Positions 34,411-43,068 of a stretch of 64,000 nucleotides of DNA are shown one piece after another. Numbering within the stretch: position 1 is the stretch's first letter; every line of letters starts with the position of its first letter. A program made the translations under genes and the position numbers. The notes beneath the pieces were generated by a model that had not been told where the DNA came from, ran no database searches, and saw only the letters and a program-made list of their open reading frames with translations. Origin of the DNA: Streptomyces sp. ISL-10 (lineage in GTDB: Bacteria; Actinomycetota; Actinomycetes; Streptomycetales; Streptomycetaceae); NCBI RefSeq assembly GCF_018614575.1, contig NZ_JAGGOJ010000007.1, forward strand, positions 62,001-126,000, written 5' to 3'.

Positions 34411-34544
34411 AATGCGGCGCCCGTCCTCCTGGGTCACCCGTCGGAGTAGCGGACCGGGCCCCGGCCGGGCCGATGAACCCGGGGTTCGGCCTTCCGCGCG
34501 GTCGGCGCCGCGCCCTACGGCGGATCCGGCGCGCGGCTGCGGCA

Positions 34545-34636
34545 TGGCGTGGCACTCAGCACCACTTACAAAGCGTTATGGTGGAAACCCCCCCTCGGGC
34601 CGGTCCGTATCCCCCCCCACGGACCGGCCCGTTTTT
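34545..34636 (+). ncRNA. Candidate small RNA (6C-like) ending in a C8-loop terminator
   Basis: A short CACCA/TGGTG stem (34560-34564 with 34579-34583) and a run of seven C (34588-34594) are followed by a strong terminator: GGGCCGGTCCGT (34597-34608) pairs with 34619-34630 around a loop of eight C, then GTTTTT. C-rich hairpins of this kind characterise the actinobacterial 6C RNA motif. Here the first C run lies beside, not clearly within, a hairpin loop, so the family match is tentative. No ORF is linked to it. Confidence 0.45.
34597..34636 (+). terminator. Rho-independent terminator with U tract
   Basis: 12-bp perfect stem with a 10-nt C-rich loop and a T5 tail, one of very few canonical U-tailed terminators in the window. 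It ends the candidate small RNA. Confidence 0.9.
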
Positions 34637-34783
34637 CATGCCCGACGACGGGCCACCGTTCGGACCCGATGGTCACGGGTTCGGACCTGATGGGTCACGG
34701 CACCGGCTGCGTCGCGGGCATCGCGCCGGTCACGCACCGGCTACACCCGGCAACCGCGTCCTCAAACTCACAGGGCAATACAC

Positions 34784-35821
34784 CTAGCTCCGTGCCGCCC
34801 AGATGTTCGTCCCCGCCGTGTCCACGGCGAAAGTGTCGATGTCCTTCAGCTCCGCGTCGGTCAGCGGCGGGCCCGCCAGCGCCGCCACGTTCTCCTCCAG
34901 CTGCGGCACGCTGGACGCGCCGATCAGCGCCGACGTCATCCGGGGATCGCGCAGCACCCATGTGAGCGCCAGCTGGGCGAGCGACTGGCCGCGCCGGGAC
35001 GCGATGTCGTTCAGACCGTTCAGCCGGCGCGGCACCTCGCCCGACAGCAGACCCGGGTCGAGCGACTTGCCCTGCGTGGCGCGCGAGCCCTCCGGGATGC
35101 CCTTCAGGTACTTGCCGGTGAGCAGCCCCTGTGCCAGCGGCGCGAAGGAGATGCAGCCCATGCCGGCGGTCTCCAGCGTGTCGAGCAGGTCGTCGTTTTC
35201 GATCCAGCGATTGATCATCGAGTAGGACGGCTGGTGGATGAGGGCCGGGACGCCCATCTCGCTGAGCAGCTGGGCCGCCTCCGCGGTCTGCTCGGCGGTG
35301 TAGGAGGACACGCCCGCATACAGGGCCTTGCCCTGCTGCACCGCCGAGGCCAGCGCACCCATCGTCTCCTCGAGAGGGGTGTCCTTGTCGAAGCGGTGCG
35401 AGTAGAAGATGTCGACGTGGTCGAGGCCCATCCGCTTCAGGGACGCGTCCAGCGAGGACAGCAGGTATTTGCGGGAGCCCCACTCTCCGTACGGCCCGGG
35501 GTGCATCAGATACCCCGCCTTGGTTGAAATGACCAATTCGTCCCGATAAGGGGCGAAGTCCTGGGCGAAGATCTTGCCGAAGTTCAGTTCCGCGGAACCG
35601 GGCGGCGGACCGTAGTTGTTCGCCAGGTCGAAGTGCGTCACGCCCAGGTCGAAGGCGCGGCGCAGGATCGCGCGCTGAGTGTGGAGCGAGCGGTCGTCGC
35701 CGAAGTTGTGCCACAGGCCGAGCGAGATCGCCGGCAGCTTGAGCCCGGAACGGCCGCTGCGCCGGTATTCCATGGATGCGTAACGGTCATCGGCGGCACG
35801 GTAGAAGATTGAATCAGTCAC
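34784..35821 (-). CDS. Aldo/keto reductase (YghZ/YajO-like, L-glyceraldehyde-3-phosphate reductase family)
   Basis: 345 aa TIM-barrel NADPH-dependent reductase. The catalytic tetrad is visible: Asp and Tyr in FDLANNYGPPPGSAE, Lys in ISTKAGY, His in IFYSHRFD. The length and N-terminal MEYRRSGRSGLKLP fit the AKR14/YghZ group, which reduces L-glyceraldehyde-3-phosphate and methylglyoxal. GTG 35821 follows AAGGAGGGAG. The gene is monocistronic and divergent from the prenyltransferase. Confidence 0.92.
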   Translation of the reverse strand: MTDSIFYRAADDRYASMEYRRSGRSGLKLPAISLGLWHNFGDDRSLHTQRAILRRAFDLGVTHFDLANNYGPPPGSAELNFGKIFAQDFAPYRDELVISTKAGYLMHPGPYGEWGSRKYLLSSLDASLKRMGLDHVDIFYSHRFDKDTPLEETMGALASAVQQGKALYAGVSSYTAEQTAEAAQLLSEMGVPALIHQPSYSMINRWIENDDLLDTLETAGMGCISFAPLAQGLLTGKYLKGIPEGSRATQGKSLDPGLLSGEVPRRLNGLNDIASRRGQSLAQLALTWVLRDPRMTSALIGASSVPQLEENVAALAGPPLTDAELKDIDTFAVDTAGTNIWAARS

Positions 35822-35927
35822 GTCTCCCTCCTTATCACGTACTTGTGACAGACCGGGTTGGGCCGCTGTGGGCCGTCCGCAGTAGTGTGGCGCCTTCGGG
35901 GACTGCCGCATGGAGGGTGTAAGAACA

Positions 35928-36689
35928 GTGAACCTGCGCGACCTGGTGTACGGGCTCTACGCACGCCGGGTGGAAGGCCGCCTCGACCACGCCCAGGTGC
36001 CCAAGCACATCGGCGTGATCCTCGACGGCAACCGCCGCTGGGCGAAGGCGTCCGGCGGCACAGCCGCACAGGGACACCAGGCGGGAGCCGACAAGATCTC
36101 CGAACTTCTCGGCTGGTGCGCCGAGACCGACGTCGAGGTCGTCACCCTCTGGCTGCTCTCGACGGACAACTTCGACCGTCCCGAGGCGGAGCTCACCCCG
36201 CTCCTGCGCATCATCGAGAACACCGTGCGCAACCTGGCCGCCGACGGCCGCTGGCGCGTGCACCACGTCGGCACCCTCGACCTGCTGCCGGCCCATACGC
36301 AGTCCGTGCTGAAGGAGGCCGAGCAGGCGACGCTCGGCAACGACGGAATACTGGTGAACGTCGCGGTCGGCTACGGCGGCCGGCAGGAGATCGCCGACGC
36401 GGTCCGTTCGCTGCTGCTGGAGCACGCGGAGAAGGGGACGAGCTTCGAGGAGCTCGCCGAGATCGTGAACGTCGAGCACATCTCGGAGCACCTGTACACG
36501 CGCGGGCAGCCGGACCCGGACCTGGTGATCCGTACGAGCGGGGAGCAGCGGCTCTCCGGCTTCATGCTCTGGCAGAGCGCACACTCGGAGTACTACTTCT
36601 GCGAGGTCTTCTGGCCGGCGTTCCGCAAGGTGGACTTCCTGCGGGCGCTGCGGGACTACGCCGCGCGCCACCGCCGTTACGGCACCTGA
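35928..36689 (+). CDS. cis-Prenyltransferase (isoprenyl/undecaprenyl diphosphate synthase family)
   Basis: 253 aa. The family signature HIGVILDGNRRWAK carries the catalytic Asp; the C-terminal RTSGEQRLSGFMLWQSAHSE has the pyrophosphate-binding Arg/Ser. It condenses IPP with an allylic diphosphate to give a Z-polyprenyl carrier. Streptomyces have several paralogues, so this may not be the main UppS. GTG 35928 is preferred because GGAGGG lies 10 bp upstream; ATG 35910 has no site. Confidence 0.9.
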   Translation: MNLRDLVYGLYARRVEGRLDHAQVPKHIGVILDGNRRWAKASGGTAAQGHQAGADKISELLGWCAETDVEVVTLWLLSTDNFDRPEAELTPLLRIIENTVRNLAADGRWRVHHVGTLDLLPAHTQSVLKEAEQATLGNDGILVNVAVGYGGRQEIADAVRSLLLEHAEKGTSFEELAEIVNVEHISEHLYTRGQPDPDLVIRTSGEQRLSGFMLWQSAHSEYYFCEVFWPAFRKVDFLRALRDYAARHRRYGT

Positions 36690-37023
36690 TCCTCCGGGGC
36701 CCAGGGTCCCCCTTCTGGCCTCCCGTCATCCCCTGTTCACCGGTGCGACGTCATATGCCAACGCATGGCCGCACGCGTTCGAGGGAATACCCCCTTCAGG
36801 TCGACGTCCGATCCACGAACGTCGTATCTCAGTGAGCGGCCGACACCGCTCACCCGGGAGGCCCTTTGCACACGAAGGACTGCACCTCTGGTGCGGACCA
36901 CGCGGAGGGCCGGCGCTCGGCCCGTGCAGCAGGCCGGCCCGGCCCGTCGTCCGCTTCGGCGGATGACGCAATGGTCCGCGACGCCGTCGCACCCCGACCT
37001 CGTCCGAGGGGGTACGTCCTTCC
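36690..37023. other. Intergenic region with two hairpins
   Basis: GGGGCCCAGGGTCCCC at 36698-36713 just after the prenyltransferase stop is a likely terminator. GTGAGCGG/CCGCTCAC (36832-36839 with 36846-36853) is a perfect 8-bp inverted repeat about 170 bp before the PhoH gene, a possible operator or leader hairpin. No gene was found. Confidence 0.5.
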
Positions 37024-38346
37024 GTGGTGAACAGCACAAAGCGCCGCATGCCCGACCGGCGCACCTACGTTCTCGACACCAGCGTCCTGCTGGCCGACCC
37101 GCACGCCATGAGCCGCTTCGACGAGCACGAGGTCGTGCTGCCGATCGTGGTGATCACGGAACTGGAGGCCAAGAGGCACCATCCGGAGCTCGGTTACTTC
37201 GCCCGGCAGGCCCTGCGTCTCCTGGACGACTTCCGCATCCGGTTCGGCCGTCTCGACGCACCCCTGCCGATCGGCGATCTCGGCGGTTCGCTGCGGGTGG
37301 AGCTCAATCACCAGGATCCCGGCGTGCTTCCGGCCGGCTTCCGGCTGGGGGACAACGACTCCCGCATCCTCGCGGTGGCGCGCAATCTCCAGGCCGAGGG
37401 GTACGACGTCACGGTCGTCTCCAAGGACCTGCCGCTGCGCATCAAGGCGTCCTCCGTCGGTCTGCTCGCCGAGGAGTACCGCGCGGAGCTGGCCATCACC
37501 GACACCGGCTGGACCGGTATGACCGAACTGCCCCTGTCCGCCGATCAGGTGGACCTGCTGTACGGGCAGGAGACGCTGTACGTCCCCGAAGCGGCCGAGC
37601 TGCCCGTGCACACCGGCCTCGTGCTGCAGTCCGAGCGCGGAAAGGCCCTCGGCCGTATCACCGCCGAGGGCAGCGTGCGGCTGGTGCGCGGGGACCGGGA
37701 GGCGTTCGGCATCCACGGCCGCAGCGCTGAGCAGCGCATCGCGCTCGATCTCCTGCTCGACCAGGAGATCGGCATCGTCTCTCTGGGCGGGCGTGCGGGC
37801 ACCGGCAAATCGGCCCTCGCGCTGTGCGCCGGCCTGGAGGCCGTGCTGGAGCGCAGGCAGCACCAGAAGGTGATGGTCTTCCGGCCGCTGTACGCGGTGG
37901 GCGGCCAGGAGCTCGGCTATCTGCCGGGCACCGAGGCCGAGAAGATGAGCCCCTGGGCGCAGGCGGTCTTCGACACCCTCTCCGCGGTGGCGGGACGCGA
38001 GGTGATCGAGGAGGTGCTCGGCCGCGGCATGCTGGAGGTGCTGCCGCTCACCCACATCCGGGGCCGCTCCCTGCACGACGCGTTCGTCATCGTCGACGAG
38101 GCCCAGTCGCTGGAACGGAACGTCCTGCTGACTGTTCTGTCCCGTGTCGGGGCGAATTCCCGGGTCGTCCTCACTCATGACGTGGCGCAGCGGGACAATC
38201 TTCGCGTCGGCCGGTACGACGGAGTCGTCGCCGTCGTCGAGAAACTGAAGGGCCATCCGCTCTTCGCGCATGTCACCCTCAACCGCTCCGAGCGTTCGCA
38301 GATCGCGGCGCTCGTGACCGAAATGCTGGAGGACGTGCACATTTAA
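37024..38346 (+). CDS. PIN domain-PhoH ATPase fusion (PhoH2-type)
   Basis: 440 aa. The N-terminal PIN nuclease domain (about 13-145) has acidic residues in [18 protein letters not shown] and NDSRILAVA. The C-terminal PhoH helicase-like ATPase has Walker [14 protein letters not shown] (near 260) and Walker [10 protein letters not shown]. Mycobacterial homologues combine RNase and helicase activity. GTG 37024 is proposed; ATG 37048 is an alternative just before the PIN domain. No small antitoxin ORF was recognised upstream. Confidence 0.9.
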   Translation: MVNSTKRRMPDRRTYVLDTSVLLADPHAMSRFDEHEVVLPIVVITELEAKRHHPELGYFARQALRLLDDFRIRFGRLDAPLPIGDLGGSLRVELNHQDPGVLPAGFRLGDNDSRILAVARNLQAEGYDVTVVSKDLPLRIKASSVGLLAEEYRAELAITDTGWTGMTELPLSADQVDLLYGQETLYVPEAAELPVHTGLVLQSERGKALGRITAEGSVRLVRGDREAFGIHGRSAEQRIALDLLLDQEIGIVSLGGRAGTGKSALALCAGLEAVLERRQHQKVMVFRPLYAVGGQELGYLPGTEAEKMSPWAQAVFDTLSAVAGREVIEEVLGRGMLEVLPLTHIRGRSLHDAFVIVDEAQSLERNVLLTVLSRVGANSRVVLTHDVAQRDNLRVGRYDGVVAVVEKLKGHPLFAHVTLNRSERSQIAALVTEMLEDVHI

Positions 38347-38393
38347 CCGGATCCGCCCCAAGGGGCCTGTCCGGCAAAAGGGACAAGCCAGTT

Positions 38394-38435
38394 GACGCCG
38401 CCCGGCGAAGCGCAGGAGCTTAGCCGGGCGGCGTC
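38394..38435. terminator. Terminator after the PIN-PhoH gene
   Basis: A perfect 13-bp stem, GACGCCGCCCGGC (38394-38406) with its complement at 38423-38435, 48 bp after the stop; no U tract. Confidence 0.8.
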
Positions 38436-38766
38436 GCGCTGTCCGCGATTCCTTCAAAACCCCTGGTGTAAACGGGGTGTGAGCTTTCACACGCAACGAA
38501 GAATTGCCTTGCGGTGTCGGCTTCCGGCAGAGTCTTGCTTCCGTCAGGCCCCGCATGCGGCACACCCGCACCGTCAGTGGTGCACAGCAACACACAACTC
38601 AAGACCTGCCGCCGCATGCCGCCCGCGAGCACCACGTGGCAGCTGCCCCCAGGCAGTTGCCCGCCGGGCCCGCGCCTCCCGTGACCCAATCAGTGCGGAG
38701 GCCAGCGCCAGGGGCACGATTGCGCTCGCGAGGTCACCTATGCGGGCGATGCTGGAAGGAAACCGT
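38436..38766. promoter_or_regulatory. Long leader region of the SLT-domain protein gene
   Basis: About 330 bp without a gene. It contains small hairpins (CCCC...GGGG around 38462-38479, and GTGTGAGCTTTCACAC at 38478-38493) and is less GC-rich than the flanks. Cell-wall lytic genes in actinobacteria often have long structured leaders, including c-di-AMP riboswitches, but no ydaO core was recognised. Confidence 0.4.
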
Positions 38767-39459
38767 GTGAGCCGGATCTCGGTCCGGGGATTCGCAGTCG
38801 CCTCGGCAACTGCGGTCACCACCGTCGGCGCCGTCGTCGGCGTCGCGTCGGGCAACACCCAGCCTGCGGGGGACACCCTCGAGGCGACGGCAGCCGACAC
38901 GACGCTTCTCGCGGACATTCCCATGGGCGAGCAGGCCCAGGTCCAGGTCTCGTCCCTCGCGCAGCAGGCCGAAGCGCAGGCCGCTGCCGCGGACGCGGCC
39001 GCGAAGAAGTCCGCTGAGGAATCGGCACGCATCCAGGCCGCCAGGACCGCCGAGGCGAAGAAGGCCGCGGCGGACGAGAAGGCGGAGCGCGAGCGTGAGG
39101 AGGCGGAGGCACGCGCCAACCGTGACGCGGTCCGCTCGGCTTCCAGCTTCTCCGCCAAGGCCTCCTACACGGTCGCCGAAGTCCAGGCGATGGCACGCCA
39201 GATGGTCCCGGCTGACCAGTTCCAGTGCTTCAGCAACATCGTGGACCACGAGTCGAGCTGGAACTACCAGGCCTCCAACCCGTCTTCGGGCGCGTTCGGC
39301 CTTGTCCAGGCGCTGCCGGGCTCCAAGATGGCGTCGGCCGGCGACGACTGGCAGACGAACCCGGCCACCCAGATAAAGTGGGGCCTGAACTACATGGACA
39401 GCCGCTACGGCAGCCCTTGTGGCGCGTGGTCGTTCTGGCAGGCGAACCACTGGTATTAG
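38767..39459 (+). CDS. Secreted transglycosylase SLT-domain protein with coiled coil
   Basis: 230 aa. A signal-like hydrophobic N-terminus (to about residue 30) precedes an Ala/Glu/Lys-rich coiled coil (about 60-125) and a C-terminal lysozyme-like domain. NIVDHESSWNYQASNPSSGA carries the catalytic Glu, followed by FGLVQALPGSKM and WGLNYMDSRYG. It is predicted to cut peptidoglycan glycan strands. GTG 38767 lies 6 bp after GGAAGGA; ATG 38740 is an alternative. The protein ends right after the domain. Confidence 0.9.
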   Translation: MSRISVRGFAVASATAVTTVGAVVGVASGNTQPAGDTLEATAADTTLLADIPMGEQAQVQVSSLAQQAEAQAAAADAAAKKSAEESARIQAARTAEAKKAAADEKAEREREEAEARANRDAVRSASSFSAKASYTVAEVQAMARQMVPADQFQCFSNIVDHESSWNYQASNPSSGAFGLVQALPGSKMASAGDDWQTNPATQIKWGLNYMDSRYGSPCGAWSFWQANHWY

Positions 39460-39482
39460 ATTCGCCCGGCGCTCAACTTTCC

Positions 39483-39515
39483 GGAGCCCTTCACCGTCCT
39501 ACGGTGAGGGGCTCC
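39483..39515 (+). terminator. Terminator after the SLT-domain gene
   Basis: A 15-bp stem with one G-U pair: GGAGCCCTTCACCGT (39483-39497) with 39501-39515, loop of 3 nt, 23 bp after the stop. Confidence 0.8.
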
Positions 39516-39610
39516 GTGCGTGTACGGTCGGTGTCCCATTACTCCCGGGTGAGGGCACCGCCCGCGCCCTTGGGGCGCAGGGGAGAATGGTGGGGACAAA
39601 AGGGAGCATC

Positions 39611-40993
39611 ATGTCGAAGGTTCCAGGGTGGCTCGGCCGTGTGGGCGCCGAGCTGACCCGGATTGGAGAGCGCCTGGACGAGCGGCGCAAGGAGGCTGCG
39701 GCGGAGGACGAGCCGCCCGCCGTCGTGCCGGTGCCCGACAGTGTCCCCCCACCGCCCGCCTACGCGCCCGCCGTCGCGGCCCGCCCCGACCCGGTCGCCG
39801 CGATCCCGTGGGGCATCCGTGTCGCGGCCGAGGCCGGCTGGCGGTTGCTCGTCCTCGCGGGCACGCTGTGGGTGCTGATGCGTGTCATCAGCGCCGTACA
39901 GCTCGTGGTGCTCGCCTTCGCCGCCGCGCTGCTCGTCACCGCCATGCTCCAGCCCACCGTCGCACGGCTGCGGAAGCTGGGCCTGCCGCGCGGGCTCGCG
40001 ACCGCGGGCACGGGGATCCTCGGCTTCGTCATCATGGGCCTCGTCGGCTGGTTCGTGGTCTGGCAGGTCATGGACAACCTCGACAATCTGTCGGACCGCG
40101 TCAGGGACGGCATCGAGGAGCTCAAGCGCTGGCTGCTGGACAGCCCGTTCCATGTCACCGAGTCCCAGATCAACGACATCGCGCAGAACCTCAGCGACAC
40201 CATCAGCACCAACACCGAGGAGATCACCTCCGCCGGTCTGCAGGGTGTGACCGTGATGGTGGAGGTGCTGACCGGAATACTGCTCGCGATGTTCTCCACG
40301 CTCTTCCTGCTCTACGACGGGAAGCGCATCTGGGAGTGGACGCTCAAACTCGTGCCGTCCGAGGCACGCGCGGGTGTCGCCGGCGCAGGGCCCCGCGCGT
40401 GGCGCACGCTCACCGCCTATGTGCGCGGCACCGTCCTGGTGGCCCTGATCGACGCCATCTTCATCGGCCTCGGCCTCTGGTTCCTCGAGGTCCCGTTGGC
40501 CGTGCCGCTCGCCGTGTTCATCTTCCTCTTCGCCTTCATCCCGCTCGTCGGCGCGGTCGTCTCGGGCGCCCTCGCAGTCGTCGTCGGGCTCGTGACGCAG
40601 GGCGTGTTCACGGCGCTGATGGTGCTGATCGTGGTCCTCGCCGTCCAGCAGATCGAGGGGCATGTGCTCCAGCCCTTCATCCTCGGCCGCGCGGTGCGCG
40701 TCCACCCGCTCGCCGTCGTCCTGTCCGTCGCCGCCGGCGGCCTGACCGCCGGCATCGGCGGCGCGGTCGTCGCCGTGCCCCTGGTCGCGGTCACCAACAC
40801 GGTCGTCGGCTATCTGCGGGCGTACGGCAAGGAGCAGACCATGCGCAACGCCCCGCCGCCACATGGCTCCACGGCACTGGACGCAGCCCCCTCGGCCGGG
40901 CCGGCACCCGAGCCCCCGCCCGCGGAGCCCGGGTCCGCGCCGAAGCCCGAGCAGCGTTCGGAGCAGCCTTCCGACGCCGAGGAGCAGGAGTGA
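39611..40993 (+). CDS. AI-2E family membrane transporter
   Basis: 460 aa. A Pro/Glu-rich cytoplasmic N-tail (to about 70) precedes about seven to eight membrane helices and the AI-2E/YdiK-PerM fold, including the conserved loop around RDGIEELKRWLL and the C-terminal GHVLQPFILGRAVRVHPL motif. A Pro/Glu-rich cytoplasmic tail ends the protein. Family members export diverse substrates; AI-2 itself need not be one. The stop overlaps the next gene's GTG. Confidence 0.9.
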   Translation: MSKVPGWLGRVGAELTRIGERLDERRKEAAAEDEPPAVVPVPDSVPPPPAYAPAVAARPDPVAAIPWGIRVAAEAGWRLLVLAGTLWVLMRVISAVQLVVLAFAAALLVTAMLQPTVARLRKLGLPRGLATAGTGILGFVIMGLVGWFVVWQVMDNLDNLSDRVRDGIEELKRWLLDSPFHVTESQINDIAQNLSDTISTNTEEITSAGLQGVTVMVEVLTGILLAMFSTLFLLYDGKRIWEWTLKLVPSEARAGVAGAGPRAWRTLTAYVRGTVLVALIDAIFIGLGLWFLEVPLAVPLAVFIFLFAFIPLVGAVVSGALAVVVGLVTQGVFTALMVLIVVLAVQQIEGHVLQPFILGRAVRVHPLAVVLSVAAGGLTAGIGGAVVAVPLVAVTNTVVGYLRAYGKEQTMRNAPPPHGSTALDAAPSAGPAPEPPPAEPGSAPKPEQRSEQPSDAEEQE

Positions 40994-41760
40994 TCTCCGA
41001 GCCGGAGCTGGTGGGGGAGGAGCAGCCTTTCGGCGCTCCGGAGACGGCGGGCCGGGGGATCATGCGCGCAGAGGTCCCGTCCGACTCGGGCGCAGGGGAT
41101 CACCCCTCGCCGAAGCGGCGGTACCGCGCATGGCCGTGGGCGATCGGCGGCGCTCTGGTCGCGTCCGCGCTCTGGGCGGGCGGGCTCTACGCGTACGCGC
41201 AGCAGGAGGTCGACCTCGGCGGCTACCGGGCGAGCGAGGATCTCTGCGCCGACGCGGAGTTGAAGGGCCTTGCGAAGGGGGTCGGCAAGCGGGAAGGGCC
41301 CGGCGACGCATGGCGCCGCGACCACGGGTCCGTGCACCGCGCCACCTGCTTCGTGTCGCTGAAGCCGATCGACTACGAGCCCGAGACGGACGAGGAGGGG
41401 AACGAGGTGTGGTCCCTTCCCGGCGTCGAGATCACGTACACGCTGCACAAGAAGACCGACCCGGGACCCGAGTTCGAGGGAATGGTGAGGGCGCGGCCGA
41501 CCGAGGTGTTCGCCTCCGAGGCGGTGATCACGAGCGTCGACGGCGTGGGGGAGCAGGCGTTCGTCATCGTGGAGGAGGACCTGAGCCGCATCACGGTGGA
41601 GGCGCTGAACGGCCAGGCGGTGGTCGGCATCACCACGTCCGTCGAGTGGGACGAGGGCGGCGACGGGCCGGCGAGGGACCTGAAGGAGCTCGAACCGCTG
41701 CTCATGGAGGACGTCACGGCGCTCCTGGCCGCACTGCGAACGGCCCCCGAGACGGACTGA
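40990..41760 (+). CDS. Single-pass membrane protein, unknown function
   Basis: 256 aa. A cytoplasmic N-tail (to about 45), one membrane helix (about 47-70, WPWAIGGALVASALWAGGLY) and an extracellular domain with two cysteines (LCADAELKG, ATCFVSL) that may form a disulfide. GTG 40990 overlaps the AI-2E gene stop (GTGA) with GGAGCAGGA upstream, so the two are coupled. No family name was recognised; a partner of the transporter is plausible. Confidence 0.75.
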   Translation: MISEPELVGEEQPFGAPETAGRGIMRAEVPSDSGAGDHPSPKRRYRAWPWAIGGALVASALWAGGLYAYAQQEVDLGGYRASEDLCADAELKGLAKGVGKREGPGDAWRRDHGSVHRATCFVSLKPIDYEPETDEEGNEVWSLPGVEITYTLHKKTDPGPEFEGMVRARPTEVFASEAVITSVDGVGEQAFVIVEEDLSRITVEALNGQAVVGITTSVEWDEGGDGPARDLKELEPLLMEDVTALLAALRTAPETD

Positions 41761-41786
41761 GGAAGGCCCCGCCGGGAAGAAGTGAC

Positions 41787-41822
41787 GAAGGGCCCCGCCG
41801 ACCGGAGTCGGCGGGGCCCTTC
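41787..41822. terminator. Bidirectional terminator between the membrane protein and ahpD
   Basis: A perfect 16-bp stem, GAAGGGCCCCGCCGAC (41787-41802) with 41807-41822, and a 4-nt CGGA loop between convergent genes. Confidence 0.9.
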
Positions 41823-41841
41823 GCGGTCATGTGTGCGAGGA

Positions 41842-42375
41842 CTACTCGGCGAGGACGGCTTCCGCGTCCAGCGTCGTCCCCACGGCCTGGATCACCGCGG
41901 CGATCTTGACGGCCTCCTGGATCGTCTCGCGGTCCACACCGGCCTTGCGCAGCACCTGCTCGTGGGAGTCCAGGCACTGGCCGCAGCCGTTGATGGCGGA
42001 GACGGCGAGCGACCACAGCTCGAAGTCGACCTTCTCCACGCCCGGGTTGCCGATGACGTTCATCCGCAGACCGGCGCGCAGCGTCCCGTACTCGGGGTCC
42101 GACAGCAGGTGCCGGGTCCGGTAGAAGACGTTGTTCATCGCCATGACCGCGGCGGCGGACTTGGCGGCCGTGTACGCCTCGGGCTTCAGGTTCGCCTTGG
42201 CCTCCGGCTCCAGCTCGCGCAGCACCTTGGGCGAACGCGAGGCGATCGCGCAGGCCAGCACGGTGCCCCACAGCTGCTGCTGCGGAAGCTCGCTGTTGCC
42301 GATGACCGAGCCGAGATTCAGCTTCAGGTCCTTGGCGTAGTCCGGTACGGCGGCCTTGAGTTCGTCGAGAGACAT
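41842..42375 (-). CDS. ahpD: AhpD alkylhydroperoxidase
   Basis: 177 aa, full length. The redox motif is [16 protein letters not shown] (CxxC with the downstream His, preceded by the conserved Glu-containing segment). AhpD reduces oxidised AhpC, linking it to lipoamide-dependent electron donors in actinobacteria. It starts 6 bp after ahpC ends and is co-transcribed with it. Confidence 0.95.
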   Translation of the reverse strand: MSLDELKAAVPDYAKDLKLNLGSVIGNSELPQQQLWGTVLACAIASRSPKVLRELEPEAKANLKPEAYTAAKSAAAVMAMNNVFYRTRHLLSDPEYGTLRAGLRMNVIGNPGVEKVDFELWSLAVSAINGCGQCLDSHEQVLRKAGVDRETIQEAVKIAAVIQAVGTTLDAEAVLAE

Positions 42376-42381
42376 GTCAGA

Positions 42382-42936
42382 TCACTCGCCCGACAGCAGC
42401 GCGACGGCGTCGAGGGTGTTCTCGCCCTTGGTCCAGTTGCACGGGCACAGCTCGTCGGTCTGCAGGGCGTCCAGCACCCGCAGGACCTCCTTGGGGTTAC
42501 GCCCGACGGAGCCGGCGGTCACCATGGTGAACTGGATCTCGTTGTTCGGGTCGACGATGAAGACGGCGCGCTGCGCGAAGCCGTCCTCGCCCTCGATGCC
42601 GAGGTCGCGCATCAGCTCGTGCTTGGAGTCGGCCATCATCGGGAAGGGCAGGTCACGCAGGTCGGTGTGGTCCTTGCGCCAGGCGTGGTGGACGAACTCG
42701 GAGTCACCGGAGAAGCCGAGGATCTGGGCGTCACGGTCGGCGAACTCGTCGTTCAGCTTGCCGAACGCGGCGATCTCGGTCGGGCAGACGAAGGTGAAGT
42801 CCTTGGGCCACGCGAAAACGACCTTCCACTTGCCCTCGTAGGACTTGTGGTTGATCTGCTCGAACTCCTTGCCACTCTCCAGCGAGACGCAGGCAGTCAG
42901 TTCGAACGTGGGGAACTGGTCACCGACAGTGAGCAC
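42382..42936 (-). CDS. ahpC: AhpC 2-Cys peroxiredoxin
   Basis: 184 aa. The peroxidatic cysteine is in FTFVCPTE; the resolving cysteine region is ELCPCNW near residue 165, the MtAhpC-like arrangement with an extra Cys. It reduces peroxides and peroxynitrite. GTG 42936 is preceded by AAGGAGAG. It is divergent from oxyR. Confidence 0.95.
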   Translation of the reverse strand: MLTVGDQFPTFELTACVSLESGKEFEQINHKSYEGKWKVVFAWPKDFTFVCPTEIAAFGKLNDEFADRDAQILGFSGDSEFVHHAWRKDHTDLRDLPFPMMADSKHELMRDLGIEGEDGFAQRAVFIVDPNNEIQFTMVTAGSVGRNPKEVLRVLDALQTDELCPCNWTKGENTLDAVALLSGE

Positions 42937-43068
42937 GCGCTCTCCTTGCATGCAGGAAGGTCCCTTTTGGGGTCTTCCAATGGGGTTGGACGGATCTTGA
43001 TAGTGGCACAGAGTGCATTGATCGCGGAAATAGCTAGACTCGGTCATCCCGATCGGAGGTACCTATCA
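42937..43068. promoter_or_regulatory. Divergent ahpC-oxyR promoter region
   Basis: A 132-bp AT-enriched gap. ATAG/CTAT half-sites occur (ATAGT at 43000-43004, ATAGCTA near 43030, CTATC before the oxyR start), the spacing expected of an OxyR tetramer site, but individual contacts are not resolved. GGAGGT at 43055-43060 is the oxyR ribosome site. Confidence 0.6.

Noticed and set aside
36698..36713. GGGGCCCAGGGTCCCC, similar in shape to the Tad-locus operators.
   Set aside because: It lacks the flanking T/A of the consensus, lies directly after a stop codon and has no -10 box at the right distance; a terminator is simpler.
38436..38766. Possible ydaO-type c-di-AMP riboswitch before the SLT-domain gene.
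   Set aside because: The context fits, but no recognisable core sequence was found; only simple hairpins are present.
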